Shown here piece by piece: positions 43,896-53,188 of a stretch of DNA of 64,000 nucleotides (within the stretch, counting starts at the first letter, position 1; each line of letters begins with the position of its first letter). This DNA is from Salinimicrobium sp963739625 (lineage in GTDB: Bacteria; Bacteroidota; Bacteroidia; Flavobacteriales; Flavobacteriaceae): the NCBI GenBank assembly GCA_963739625.1, contig CAVUAU010000013.1, positions 1-64,000 of the forward strand. Reading direction: 5' to 3'. The notes beneath the pieces were generated by a model. The model was not told the DNA's origin. It saw only the letters and a list, made by a program, of their open reading frames with translations, and did no database searches. The position numbers and the translations under genes are program-made.

Positions 43896-45164
43896 GTGAG
43901 GATCAGGACCCGGAGAAAACTATTGACATACCTTGATATTCTGGATCAACCTCTCAGGTTCAATCCTTTTGTGTTTAGCCGCCGGTTCTTTCTTTGGGCT
44001 TTGCTGGGAATTATTGGAGGTATTATTTCGGGTCTATACTGGATCGTGCTGGAGCTGCTCACTACAGGCCTTGCAGTTTTTGAGGGCTGGGCCGTTATCC
44101 CGGTGATGGCAGGAGCCGGTTTGTTAGCCGGCCTCATTATACATTGGATTGGAGATCCCGGGGAAATTCATCTTATCGTGAACAACATCAGGTTCAATAA
44201 TGGGAAATTAGATCCCAGGAACAATCCTTCCATGATCCTGTCTTCTCTTCTTTGTGTAGCATCGGGAGGTAGTCTGGGTCCCGAAGCACCTTTGGTGCAG
44301 GTGACGGGCTCTACCGGTACCTGGTTGGGAAAGATCCTGAGAATGAAAGGAGAGGAGTTACGATCTATGAGCATTGCCGGCATGGCATCAGGATTCACAG
44401 CCCTTTTTGGAGCCCCTCTGGGTGGCTCTCTTTTTTCACTCGAAATACTTCACCACAAACATGCAGTTGAATATTATAAAGCGATTATTCCTGCATTTGT
44501 AGCCAGCTCTTTCAGCTATATTATTTTTGCACTCATCATTCATCTTGGGCTTGGGCCTGTGTGGGATCTTCCGGCATATGAGATGGACAATAAATTCGAT
44601 TTTGCCTACGCCATTCTCTTTGCAATTATGGCAACCTGCTGTGGCTGGATCTTTATTTTTTGTACGAAATATTTAAAAAAGGCATTTGAAAAGTCTCAGC
44701 TGCCTATATATTACAAAACATTTATTGGCGGCATCCTTTTAGGTTCCATAGCCTTCTTTGTGCCAATCACGAGGTATTTTGGACATCATACCATCAATGA
44801 GTTGTTGTCTGGCGGCTTCAAAATAGAATATCTGGGCGTCATTCTTTTTTTAAAGATCATTGCCATTGCGATCACAGTAACTTCGGGCTGGAGAGGAGGC
44901 TTTATCATTCCTCTTTTCTTTGTTGGGGCCACTCTTGGTTTGATCATTCACCAATTTCTCCCGGGAGTTGAGTTATCCCTGGCAATAGTGACCTGCATGG
45001 CAGCCATTAACGCCTGCGTAACAAGAACTCCCATGAGTACAACGATCCTGTTGGCAACCCTCACAGGCTTCTCCTATTTTATCCCCATATTTTTTGCCAG
45101 CCTCACCGGCTATTTTCTGGCTCCAAGAATTCCGTTCATTTCCTCACAAATGGAAAGCAAATAA
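43896..45164 (+). CDS. ClC-type voltage-gated chloride channel/antiporter
   Basis: 422-residue membrane protein with the ClC double-repeat architecture. The ion-path motifs GGSLGPEAP (GxxGPE with the gating Glu, near residue 125) and GWRGGFIIP (near 345) are present; the first anion-site motif GSGIP is replaced by a GDPGEIH-like loop, as in several bacterial members. No CBS domains. The GTG at 43896 gives the longest frame; a TTG at 43923 is an alternative start. Confidence 0.88.
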   Translation: MRIRTRRKLLTYLDILDQPLRFNPFVFSRRFFLWALLGIIGGIISGLYWIVLELLTTGLAVFEGWAVIPVMAGAGLLAGLIIHWIGDPGEIHLIVNNIRFNNGKLDPRNNPSMILSSLLCVASGGSLGPEAPLVQVTGSTGTWLGKILRMKGEELRSMSIAGMASGFTALFGAPLGGSLFSLEILHHKHAVEYYKAIIPAFVASSFSYIIFALIIHLGLGPVWDLPAYEMDNKFDFAYAILFAIMATCCGWIFIFCTKYLKKAFEKSQLPIYYKTFIGGILLGSIAFFVPITRYFGHHTINELLSGGFKIEYLGVILFLKIIAIAITVTSGWRGGFIIPLFFVGATLGLIIHQFLPGVELSLAIVTCMAAINACVTRTPMSTTILLATLTGFSYFIPIFFASLTGYFLAPRIPFISSQMESK

Positions 45165-45282
45165 ATTTTCCCTTCCACTACCAATATTGGAACCTTTTGG
45201 CCTCCTTCCGAAGAAATTAACTTTCAAAGACGGGCTATCCCTGAGTCTTCCCTTAAATTTGCTTTTTCAAAACCAGATCTAC

Positions 45283-46098
45283 ATGGATTATTCAAACATA
45301 AAACTCATCGTCAGTGATATGGACGGCACCTTGCTTAACAGTGATCACGAGGTGAGCGAGCAATTTTTTGAACTGTTTAAAAGGCTTAGAGAGAAGAACA
45401 TTCTTTTTGCGGTTGCAAGTGGCCGGCAATATTATAGCCTGATGGAAAGAATGGAGCCTGTTAAAGATGATCTCATCTATATTGCTGAAAACGGCGCAAT
45501 TGTCATGGAAGGGGAGGAGCAAAAATTCATCCGGCCCATGGAACCCGAAATGGTCAAAAAATTAATATCTGCTGTTAAACAGCTGGACAACAAGTACCTT
45601 GTTCTATGCGGAAGGAAGCAGGCTTACATAGAAAGTACTGCCCCCGAATTTATGAAACCATTCCTGGAACATTACGAAAAATATCAGGTGGTAGATGACC
45701 TTCAAAAAGTGGAAGACGATGTATTTCTAAAGGTGACGATCTGTGATCTTTCGGGAGCCGAAGAAAATAGTCTGCCCCACGTCAAACACTTCGAAAAAGA
45801 CCTGCAGGTGAAGCTATCAGGCAAGATATGGATAGATTTTAATGCAAAAGATGCGCAAAAAGGCAATGCTCTCATGGCTGTACAGCAGCAGCATGGAATT
45901 ACCAAAGAAGAGACTATGGCTTTTGGGGATTACCTTAACGACCTGGAACTTTTTGAACATGCGGGCATAGGATATGCTGTGGAAAATGCACATCCTGATG
46001 TCAAGAAGGCTGCTGAATTCACTACCAAGAGTAATGATGAGAATGGAGTAGAGGCAGTGCTGCAAGAAATGTTGTCCCAAATTAAGATACAGGCATAG
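45283..46098 (+). CDS. HAD-superfamily phosphatase, Cof-type
   Basis: 271 residues from ATG 45283. HAD motif I DMDGTLLNSD near residue 11, motif II VASGRQYY, and motifs III/IV FGDYLNDLELFEHAG. The large C2-type cap between residues ~85 and 190 is that of Cof-like sugar-phosphate or flavin-phosphate phosphatases. A -7 candidate TAAATTTG is at 45254-45261. The 63 upstream codons of the open frame overlap the ClC gene and precede motif I too far, so they are not used. Confidence 0.9.
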   Translation: MDYSNIKLIVSDMDGTLLNSDHEVSEQFFELFKRLREKNILFAVASGRQYYSLMERMEPVKDDLIYIAENGAIVMEGEEQKFIRPMEPEMVKKLISAVKQLDNKYLVLCGRKQAYIESTAPEFMKPFLEHYEKYQVVDDLQKVEDDVFLKVTICDLSGAEENSLPHVKHFEKDLQVKLSGKIWIDFNAKDAQKGNALMAVQQQHGITKEETMAFGDYLNDLELFEHAGIGYAVENAHPDVKKAAEFTTKSNDENGVEAVLQEMLSQIKIQA

Positions 46099-46140
46099 TC
46101 AAAGAAAAAGAGCCCGGATTGATATTCACATAGCTATTTA

Positions 46141-46184
46141 AAAAAAGAACCCTCAAAAAAGTACATTTTTGAGGGTTCTTTTTT
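46141..46184. terminator. strong bidirectional terminator
   Basis: A 19-bp stem AAAAAAGAACCCTCAAAAA / TTTTTGAGGGTTCTTTTTT (46141-46159 and 46166-46184), between the convergent HAD and S10 peptidase genes. Confidence 0.93.
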
Positions 46185-46198
46185 TGCGTATTTGCTTC

Positions 46199-47695
46199 TT
46201 AATACATCGCCGGTTCTCCCGATTTGGGCAACGAGTTTGTGATGAATTCCCGAAGATCATCGCTTGCCTTTTGCAGATCTTCACTGCGCAGGTACATCAT
46301 ATGTCCACTTCGGTAAGCTTTGAAGCTCAGACGGTCCTTCATTTTACCGCTGGGATCCATTTGCCACATGCTGTATTTGGCGTTGAAATAGGTGGTGGCA
46401 CCGTCAAAATACCCACTCTGGATAAGCACATCAAGGTTAGGATTCTGGGCCATCGCCTGTCTCAGGTTTTTGCCGGTGTTATTTCCGGTTCTGTCCCAGG
46501 GATGAACTGGCCCAAACATATTGTAGGTAAGATCTGTGTTGAAATTAAGCTCGGTGCTAAGGTAATGGTGAATGGCAGGAGTAAAGGCGTGCAACCAGGT
46601 AGTAAGTTCGGCATTATAATCGGGAGAGTCTCCGGCCTCTTTTTCATCCAGGCCAAGATATCTTGAGTCCAACCTGCCTATGGTCATTCCGCGGCTGTCT
46701 CTCAACAGGTCTTTCCAGAAAAATCCAAAGGGAACTTCGAGGTTATTTTGCAATATATCTTCTTCGGAAATACCTGAGTAAAAAGCCATTTTTGAAGCTA
46801 TTTCCTGCCGTTTTTCAGGTGCTAGAAATCCGCCTTTCACCAGGGCAGGGAGAACTTCATTTACGGCATAGCTTTCTACTTCCGGAAGTAGTTCTTCCAG
46901 GTCTCTCTTCTGAAGTTCTTCAGGAAGCGCCTTATGATACCATGCGGCAGCCGTGAAATATGGCAACCTGTTCGCAATTTCTACCGGTCCGTCTCTTTCT
47001 ATACCAAGTTCAGTAGGAGAAACCAGGATGACGCCATTTAGGTACATCCATTGTGAATTCTGAAGCTCCAGTGCCAAACCTGAAACTCTAGTCGTCCCAT
47101 AGCTTTCTCCAATGAGATACTTTGGCGACAGCCAGCGGTTGTTGCGGGAAACAAAAGTGTTGATCCATTTGGCGAGATAGCTGATATCTGAATTGACTCC
47201 AAAGAACTGCTTTTTTTCCCTTTTTTCGTCTCCGGTTGCAGGCTCGATAATCCTGGAATATCCCGTATTTACAGGATTTACATAAACAATATCGGCTATG
47301 TCAAGAATGGAATTTGGGTTTTCTTTGATCCCGTAAGGTTGTACGGGAAAACCTTCAGGATCGATCTCCAAAACACGCGGACCTGTATAGGCGATGTGCA
47401 TCCAAACCGAAGCAGAACCGGGACCGCCATTAAAAGAAATTACCAGCGGCCGGTTTTTCCTGTCTTTGATATCGCTGCGCTCGTAGTAAGTATAGAACAG
47501 GCTGGCGATCGCTTCCCTGTCTTCATTCCAAACCGGTTGCATCCCGGTAGTGGCGGTATAAGATATTTTTTGGCCTTTGATCTTTACCTGGTGCTGCGTC
47601 ACTACAGTGGTATCTACAGGTAAAGGAATTTTTTGAGCCTGCAGCCCAAAAGTTGTGAGAAAAATGATGAGAAAGAAAGTGTAGGTTTTTGTCAT
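46199..47695 (-). CDS. secreted S10-family serine carboxypeptidase
   Basis: 498 residues with a signal peptide (MTKTYTFFLIIFLTTF, cleavage near LQAQ). The oxyanion motif NGGPGSASVW is near residue 91; the nucleophile Ser is in GESYGT near 195; the acidic and His members are likely in VLIQSGYFDGAT and YRSGHMMY near the C-terminus. Likely periplasmic, trimming C-terminal residues from imported peptides. Monocistronic. Confidence 0.9.
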   Translation of the reverse strand: MTKTYTFFLIIFLTTFGLQAQKIPLPVDTTVVTQHQVKIKGQKISYTATTGMQPVWNEDREAIASLFYTYYERSDIKDRKNRPLVISFNGGPGSASVWMHIAYTGPRVLEIDPEGFPVQPYGIKENPNSILDIADIVYVNPVNTGYSRIIEPATGDEKREKKQFFGVNSDISYLAKWINTFVSRNNRWLSPKYLIGESYGTTRVSGLALELQNSQWMYLNGVILVSPTELGIERDGPVEIANRLPYFTAAAWYHKALPEELQKRDLEELLPEVESYAVNEVLPALVKGGFLAPEKRQEIASKMAFYSGISEEDILQNNLEVPFGFFWKDLLRDSRGMTIGRLDSRYLGLDEKEAGDSPDYNAELTTWLHAFTPAIHHYLSTELNFNTDLTYNMFGPVHPWDRTGNNTGKNLRQAMAQNPNLDVLIQSGYFDGATTYFNAKYSMWQMDPSGKMKDRLSFKAYRSGHMMYLRSEDLQKASDDLREFITNSLPKSGEPAMY

Positions 47696-47742
47696 GGTTG
47701 TTTATTTGGTGGCCTAAAATAAGAAAATCCACCAAAAATCTG

Positions 47743-48563
47743 CTAAAACCTGTATTGTAAGGTGATACCTTTATATTCACTTCCGTAGTTTGGATAAAAG
47801 CTGAAGTTCTCGTTCTTCTTTTTGTGCAGTTCGGGGATAAGAATTCCCGAAAGGGCTCCAACTCCATATCCTACCAGGTTATCTGTAAGAAAGTGTTTGC
47901 CTGCCTTTGACTTCGAAGATATCCTACATAAGCGGGCACCAGGGCCGCAGCAGTCCATACAAAGGGCTTTGCGGCAGAATCTGGATTAAAGTCATTAAAG
48001 ACCTTGGCTGCAAAGAAGGTAGCAGTGGCTGTTGCTGCCGTATGTCCCGCAAAAAAGGAACGTCTGGAGCTGGTTTCACTTCTTGTTTCAAATGACAGGT
48101 CTTCGTTATAGGCAAGAGGGCGGCTTCGTTTTACAGTTGCAGTCGTAATGCTGAAGATGGCTCCTGTTGTAGCCATAGATTCAAGAAACAGCACCGAGAT
48201 CTGCCCTGCATGGCTTCCATAGTCTTTATCGGCGACCATCATAATAAAAGGAACTGCAAAAGAGCCGTAAAAGGGATAATAACTTACCTCGTCTGCCCTT
48301 TTGGAATATTTTCCTGCCAGCCAACGGTCGATCCCGGGAATATCATCTTTGGAAAGCGCTTCCACCTCTTGTGCCGAAAGCGGCTCCATTCCCTGGATGA
48401 GGCTAAAGCCAAGGCCATTGAGAGCCAAACCGGCACCCACCCAGGTACCATCTTTTGCCCAGCTAATTTCATAAGGTGAATCTTTAATATGATCCTCCTG
48501 GGAAAAGGAGGCTGTTGTAAAAGTGAGTATAAAAACTAAGAGGAGGAAATTTTTGAACTTCAT
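47743..48563 (-). pseudogene. PAP2 superfamily phosphatase, frameshifted
   Basis: Membrane or periplasmic lipid-phosphate phosphatase. The N-terminal part (from ATG 48563, signal peptide MKFKNFLLLVFILTF) contains KRSRPLAY and FFAGHTAATATATFFAAKV, the first two PAP2 motifs. The third motif (KAGKHFLTDNLVGYGVG, with catalytic His and Asp) is read in a different frame after LVPAYVGYLRS. One base is missing near a run of three T at 47906-47908 on the plus strand. Adding it gives a single ~273-residue protein with all three motifs. Likely a read error. Confidence 0.8.
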
Positions 48564-48749
48564 GATTTGGGTTTGCGTCAAATCTCGCTTTTGTTCGTCA
48601 GTTTTCCTTAGGGTTTAACCTACTTCTAAGAATTCTCAAGCGCTTTTATCAGTTTTTTAGAATATTTTCCTGGCCAAACACAACCTTCCGATTTCAAAAA
48701 GCAGTATTTTTGTTTATATTTTTTAATTTAAATATTTAAACAATACTTA

Positions 48750-49262
48750 ATGATATATACCCTGCGTACCGTCCAGAAAATCCCCGTTTCGCGAGAAAAG
48801 GCCTGGCAATTCCTCTCAGATCCTCAAAATCTGAAGGCAATTACTCCAGATTACATGGGCTTTGATATCACCGGGGGAGGAGACCGCCCCATGTTTCCGG
48901 GGCAGATCATTCAATACATTGTTACCCCTGTGGCCGGAATCAAAACTACCTGGGTCACTGAAATCACCCATGTTGAGGAACCTAATTATTTTGTAGATGA
49001 ACAAAGATTTGGTCCCTATGCGCTCTGGCATCACAAGCACTTTTTAAAGGAGATCGATGGCGGAGTGGAGATGGAGGATATCGTTGACTACAAACTCCCC
49101 TTCGGATTCATAGGTAGAATGGTGCATCCATTCCTCGTAAAACCGAAATTAAAGGAGATCTTCGAGTACAGGAGAAAAAAGCTAATCGAGATCTTTGGAG
49201 CGTTTCCCGAGAAAGAAGAAGGCACAACAACAGTAAAAGAAAAAGAGGAGTCAAAAAACTGA
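48750..49262 (+). CDS. SRPBCC-fold protein (START/Bet v1-like)
   Basis: 170 residues. Helix-grip fold pattern: TLRTVQKIPVSREKAWQFLSD at the N-terminus, GPYALWHHKHFLKEIDGG in the centre and the long C-terminal helix (KPKLKEIFEYRRKKLIEIFG). Such proteins bind hydrophobic ligands; relatives are often named 'cell division inhibitor' without proof. The last eight codons lie inside the terminator stem that follows. Confidence 0.8.
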   Translation: MIYTLRTVQKIPVSREKAWQFLSDPQNLKAITPDYMGFDITGGGDRPMFPGQIIQYIVTPVAGIKTTWVTEITHVEEPNYFVDEQRFGPYALWHHKHFLKEIDGGVEMEDIVDYKLPFGFIGRMVHPFLVKPKLKEIFEYRRKKLIEIFGAFPEKEEGTTTVKEKEESKN

Positions 49263-49281
49263 TTTTTTGACTCCTCTTTTT
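49240..49281 (+). terminator. terminator overlapping the end of the SRPBCC gene
   Basis: A 19-bp stem AAAAAGAGGAGTCAAAAAA / TTTTTTGACTCCTCTTTTT (49240-49258 and 49263-49281). Its left arm encodes the C-terminal residues of the SRPBCC protein; the stop codon lies in the loop. Confidence 0.92.
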
Positions 49282-49340
49282 CTATAAGCTTCTTCCGCTT
49301 TAGAGCATGAACCTCTCGTCTACAGTCTAAAGATCGGAAA

Positions 49341-50795
49341 CTATGCTCTTTGAGCTTCCTTTTGCTTTTGATGACTAAAGAGGTTGTGCTCCTTGATCAT
49401 TTGTGTTGTTTTCTCAGGCAGCATCTCTTCCCAACCGGATTTTCCTTCGGCTATCATTTGCAACACTTCCCTTGAATAAACATCCAGAATATCTGGATCG
49501 TAATTCGTGATATCGACCACTTTTCCATTGTACTTGAAGAATTTGTACAGCTCCTTCATTCTTGGATGTACCTTCAGGTTTTCGCTGGTAGTGATCTGTC
49601 CTGTTTCCTTGTCCTTCAACGGGTAGAGGTAAACCTTCAAATCTTTGAAGAAAAGCTTTCCGAAGGCCTCAAGAATACCACCGCTTAAGTGACGATAGTA
49701 TTTTTCGTCGAAGATATCCACCAGGTTGTTCACTCCCATGGCAAGTCCCATTCTTTCTTTGGTATAGCGGGAGAAATATTCCACCACCCTGTAGTATTCC
49801 TGGAAGTTAGAGATCATTACTGTTTGTCCCAGTGAACAAAGCAGCTCTGCCCGGTCCATAAAGTCGCGTTCGTCGATCTCTCCCTCGGCCCGCAGGTTAG
49901 AAAGAGTGATCTCGAAAATGACTTCAGTATTATCTTCAGAAACCCTGTTTTCCTTCAGGAACAGTTCCATGGAACGCTTGTACATATCCATGTTCACTTT
50001 TGTTACAGGTCTAAAGCTACCTCGCAGGGCAAGAATATTTTTCTTGTAAAGGATCTTGGCGGGTAAAACGTTATTACCATCGGGCGCAAACATTACCGCC
50101 TCGGTCATTCCGTTTTTAACCAGTTGCAGGCTCATCAAGCGGTTGTCCACTTTTTCGAACCTTGGCCCCGAAAAGTTGATAGTATCGATCTCTATTTGAT
50201 CTTTATCAATGTGGTCATAGAGATAACGCAGTAGTTTCTTTGGATTATCATATTTGTAGTAGGCCCCGTAAATAAGGTTTACGCCAAGAATTCCAAGCGT
50301 ATTTTGCTGTAATCGCGCATCGTTCTCATGAAACCGAACGTGTAGAATAATGTCATTATACGCTTCTTCGGGATGTACCTGGTAGCGAATTCCCACCCAG
50401 CCGTGGCCCTTATATTTCTTAGCGAAATCTATGGTTGCCACTGTATTGGCGTAAGTAAAAAATAGTTTATTGGGATGTTTTTCGCGAGAGATCCTTTGTT
50501 CAATAAGGTTGGTCTCGTGAGTCAGCATTTTTTTCAGCCTTTCTTCGGTCACATAGCGCCTGTCATCTTCAATTCCGTAGATAGCATCACTAAAGTCTTT
50601 ATCGTACGCGCTCATCGCTTTTGCGATCGTTCCCGAAGCTCCGCCGGCCCTAAAGAAATTCCGCACTGTCTCCTGTCCGGCTCCAATTTCAGAAAAAGTT
50701 CCGTAGATATTTTCGTTGAGATTGATGCGTAAAGCCTTACTCTTTATTGACGGGACATTTTCAAATTCCCGGTCACCCATAATGGTAATTGGCAT
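49341..50795 (-). CDS. conserved cytoplasmic protein of unknown function
   Basis: 484 residues, no signal peptide or membrane helix. Highly conserved-looking blocks: NIYGTFSEIGAGQETVRNFFRAGGASGTIAK in the N-terminus (broken here by no insertion), GWVGIRYQV, GPRFEKVDNRLMSLQLVKNGMTEAV in the centre and HLSGGILEAFGKLFF near residue 385. From memory, homologues in databases are called 'TonB-dependent receptor' or 'nicotinate-nucleotide adenylyltransferase', neither of which fits: no barrel or signal, and no HxGH motif. Function unknown. Two-headed intergenic region with the MBL gene upstream. Confidence 0.75.
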   Translation of the reverse strand: MPITIMGDREFENVPSIKSKALRINLNENIYGTFSEIGAGQETVRNFFRAGGASGTIAKAMSAYDKDFSDAIYGIEDDRRYVTEERLKKMLTHETNLIEQRISREKHPNKLFFTYANTVATIDFAKKYKGHGWVGIRYQVHPEEAYNDIILHVRFHENDARLQQNTLGILGVNLIYGAYYKYDNPKKLLRYLYDHIDKDQIEIDTINFSGPRFEKVDNRLMSLQLVKNGMTEAVMFAPDGNNVLPAKILYKKNILALRGSFRPVTKVNMDMYKRSMELFLKENRVSEDNTEVIFEITLSNLRAEGEIDERDFMDRAELLCSLGQTVMISNFQEYYRVVEYFSRYTKERMGLAMGVNNLVDIFDEKYYRHLSGGILEAFGKLFFKDLKVYLYPLKDKETGQITTSENLKVHPRMKELYKFFKYNGKVVDITNYDPDILDVYSREVLQMIAEGKSGWEEMLPEKTTQMIKEHNLFSHQKQKEAQRA

Positions 50796-50899
50796 AGCTT
50801 ATCTTTTTGGTAAAAACCTTGTTAAGTTGTCCTCAAAGGTACTAAAATGCGGGGCAGAACAAAAAAATAATACTTAGTTTTGTGGTAAAATTAAGAGCA

Positions 50900-51661
50900 T
50901 TGAAAGTAACATTTTTAGGCACCGGAACTTCGCAGGGAATCCCCGTTATTGGCAGCAGCCATCCTGTTTGCCTAAGTTCCAATCCTAAAGATAAACGCCT
51001 TAGGGTCTCTGTGCTGGTCGAGGTAGACAACCTGAATATCGTCATTGACTGCGGCCCAGATTTTCGCCAGCAAATGTTGAGCAACAATGTCACTCATCTC
51101 GATGCTATCCTCTTTACCCACGAACACAGCGATCATACCGTAGGGCTTGATGATATTAGACCGTACTTTTTTAAACAGGGCGACATCCCTGTCTTCGCCC
51201 ATGAGCGGGTTTTAAACTCGCTGAGGAAACGTTTTGATTATATTTTTGCTTCAGAAAATAAATATCCCGGCGCTCCAAGCGTACAGGAGCATGTGATACA
51301 TAACGAGCCTTTTAAGCTGAAGAATTTAACTGTGGTTCCTGTTAATGTAATGCATAACAGGGTGCAGGTCTACGGCTTCAGGATCAAGGACTTCGCGTAC
51401 ATTACAGATGCCAAGACGATTGAAGAAAATGAAGTTGAAAAATTAAAAGGGGTAGAGGTGCTCGTGGTGAACGCCCTGAGAAAAGAACCTCACCATTCTC
51501 ATTTCAACCTGGAGGAAGCCCTCGAATTTATAGACAAGGTCAAACCTCAAAAAGCGTATCTCACTCATATAAGCCATCTCTTAGGATTCCATGATGAAGT
51601 GCAGGCAGAGCTGCCGCCCAATATCTTTCTAGCTTATGACAACCTTCAAATAGAACTTTAA
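50900..51661 (+). CDS. MBL-fold metallo-hydrolase (PhnP-like)
   Basis: 253 residues with the zinc motif THEHSDH (HxHxDH) near residue 74, and the early FLGTGTSQGIPV typical of PhnP-type phosphodiesterases. Later ligands: NVMHNR and HISHLLGF. TTG at 50900 (MKVTFLGTGTS) is preferred to the GTG at 50882, because that GTG overlaps a -7 box TAGTTTTG (50875-50882). The stop overlaps the next gene (TAATG). Confidence 0.85.
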   Translation: MKVTFLGTGTSQGIPVIGSSHPVCLSSNPKDKRLRVSVLVEVDNLNIVIDCGPDFRQQMLSNNVTHLDAILFTHEHSDHTVGLDDIRPYFFKQGDIPVFAHERVLNSLRKRFDYIFASENKYPGAPSVQEHVIHNEPFKLKNLTVVPVNVMHNRVQVYGFRIKDFAYITDAKTIEENEVEKLKGVEVLVVNALRKEPHHSHFNLEEALEFIDKVKPQKAYLTHISHLLGFHDEVQAELPPNIFLAYDNLQIEL

Positions 51662-52158
51662 TGCGAAAAAGCCTTTTTTTATACCTGTTCGTGTTCACCG
51701 CCTTGCTGGCCATATTCATCTATGTTTCGGGAAACAAAATGATCAGGGCTAAAGATCATGAAATCAAAGTCCTGGAAACCGAAGTGCAGCAGGCGCAAAA
51801 CACTACAGATTCTCTTTATACCGAAGCTGCTTCGGGCGGGAATTTTGAACTAAACACTAATGAAGAGGCGCTGTCTTACTTCGAGAATCGTGGATTTAAA
51901 GCTTCCGAAGTGGCTCAAAAAGTCGAAGACGCCATTATTAGTCGCAACAAGGCAGATGCAGATAACGACCTTATTCCTTATGAAGGGATGGAAGGTTTTT
52001 TCAGGATCAACAAAGTCAAACTGGTCAATCACAAGTGGGCACTGGCAAGTTTTACTGATGGTACTTACTGGGGCGACCTCTTTGTGAGCTACGATCTTGA
52101 TGATGACGGAAATATCTCGCTCACCGGTGAAAAAGCAGTGCTATATCCGCGGAATTAA
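51661..52158 (+). CDS. membrane-anchored protein of unknown function
   Basis: 165 residues: one N-terminal membrane helix (LFLYLFVFTALLAIFIYV), a short coiled coil (DHEIKVLETEVQQAQN) and a C-terminal globular part (ALSYFENRGFKASEVAQKVEDAI ... WALASFTDGTYWGDLFVSY). Translationally coupled to the MBL gene by one-base overlap. The end overlaps the convergent esterase by 4 bases. No family recognised. Confidence 0.7.
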   Translation: MRKSLFLYLFVFTALLAIFIYVSGNKMIRAKDHEIKVLETEVQQAQNTTDSLYTEAASGGNFELNTNEEALSYFENRGFKASEVAQKVEDAIISRNKADADNDLIPYEGMEGFFRINKVKLVNHKWALASFTDGTYWGDLFVSYDLDDDGNISLTGEKAVLYPRN

Positions 52159-52814
52159 AGGTGCTCCAAAAGCCATTTTTTGAGCTCCATGAAATTTTGA
52201 GGCGCGACGCCGTGGCCCACGGGAAATTCTGAAAAAACATTTGCGATTCCCAGTTTATCAAGAAACGGCGGAGTTTTTCTTGCCCATGCCACAGGGATCA
52301 CCTGGTCCTGTGTACCATGGGAGCTGTAAACCGAAAGGCCTGAAAAATCCCTTTTTTGGAACCCGGGTTTAATAATGTCTTCATTGATGTATCCGCTAAG
52401 CCCAATAATATTTTTGACCTTTTCGGGGTAGGAGAGCGCAACGGCAAAACTGAGGATACAACCCTGGCTAAAACCGACTAACGTAACATTTTTCTCGTCT
52501 ACAGGATAGGCCGCAATCGCTTCATCTATAAAGGCAGAGATCTTCTCCCGCGAATCTATGGCCTGTTCATCATTGCTAAACTTTCCGCCGGCATTGTCCC
52601 AGTTGATCGCATACCAGGCATGGCCAAAAGGTGGCATGGGATAAGGGGCACGCACCGAAATGATAAAAAGTTCCTCGGGAAGCTCTTCAGCAAAAGAAAA
52701 AAGATCTTCTTCATTGCTGCCGTAACCGTGCAACATGATCAATAGCGGCGCTTTTTCTGAAGGTTTCTTTGGTTGTCTTACCAGATGGTGGAGAGAGAGG
52801 TTTTCCTGCTTCAT
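52155..52814 (-). CDS. carboxylesterase/phospholipase family alpha/beta hydrolase
   Basis: 219 residues. LLIMLHGYGSNEEDLF carries the oxyanion HG, GFSQGC the nucleophile near residue 117, SHGTQDQVIPV the Asp and PVGHGV the His: a complete triad in a small, lid-less esterase of the YpfH/acyl-protein-thioesterase type. No signal peptide. Starts one base after the Tic20-like gene ends, as last gene of that operon. Confidence 0.9.
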   Translation of the reverse strand: MKQENLSLHHLVRQPKKPSEKAPLLIMLHGYGSNEEDLFSFAEELPEELFIISVRAPYPMPPFGHAWYAINWDNAGGKFSNDEQAIDSREKISAFIDEAIAAYPVDEKNVTLVGFSQGCILSFAVALSYPEKVKNIIGLSGYINEDIIKPGFQKRDFSGLSVYSSHGTQDQVIPVAWARKTPPFLDKLGIANVFSEFPVGHGVAPQNFMELKKWLLEHL

Positions 52815-52815
52815 A

Positions 52816-53143
52816 TTATCTTATTGTACTAAACCATTCCTGAAATTTTGTTCCCAGCACCGGCACGAGGTTTCTTTCTCCTTGTAAGGCGGCCAGGAAA
52901 CCATAGAACCAGAGAACAGCGATAAACACATAAAAAGCACCCGAGATCCACCAGCTGTCAAACCAGGAAATGAGTACCCCAAGAATGAAATATGTAATGT
53001 GGATGCCCAGCGCCTGTCTTATGTGAAATGACGCAAAGGAATTCTTGCGTATCATTGTTCATAAAATACGCGATGATCGTCCCAATGATCGTGAGGTAAG
53101 CTACAATGGCTGCAGTTTTCCCTTCATTTACTACGGTGTCCAT
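52816..53143 (-). pseudogene. Tic20/DUF4870-like small membrane protein, frameshifted
   Basis: The N-terminal part from ATG 53143 (MDTVVNEGKTAAIVAYLTII, first helix, to AYFMNN) and the C-terminal part (KNSFASFHIRQALGI, then two helices ending KFQEWFSTIR) are in different frames. The family pattern (first helix, then FASFHIRQALG, then two helices) joins if one base is left out near 53048. Whole protein ~108 residues, three to four helices. Probably a read error; second member of a tight operon. Confidence 0.75.
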
Positions 53144-53188
53144 AATGCTGTTGGTTTGTAAATACAAAATTAGAATATTTCAGGCTCT

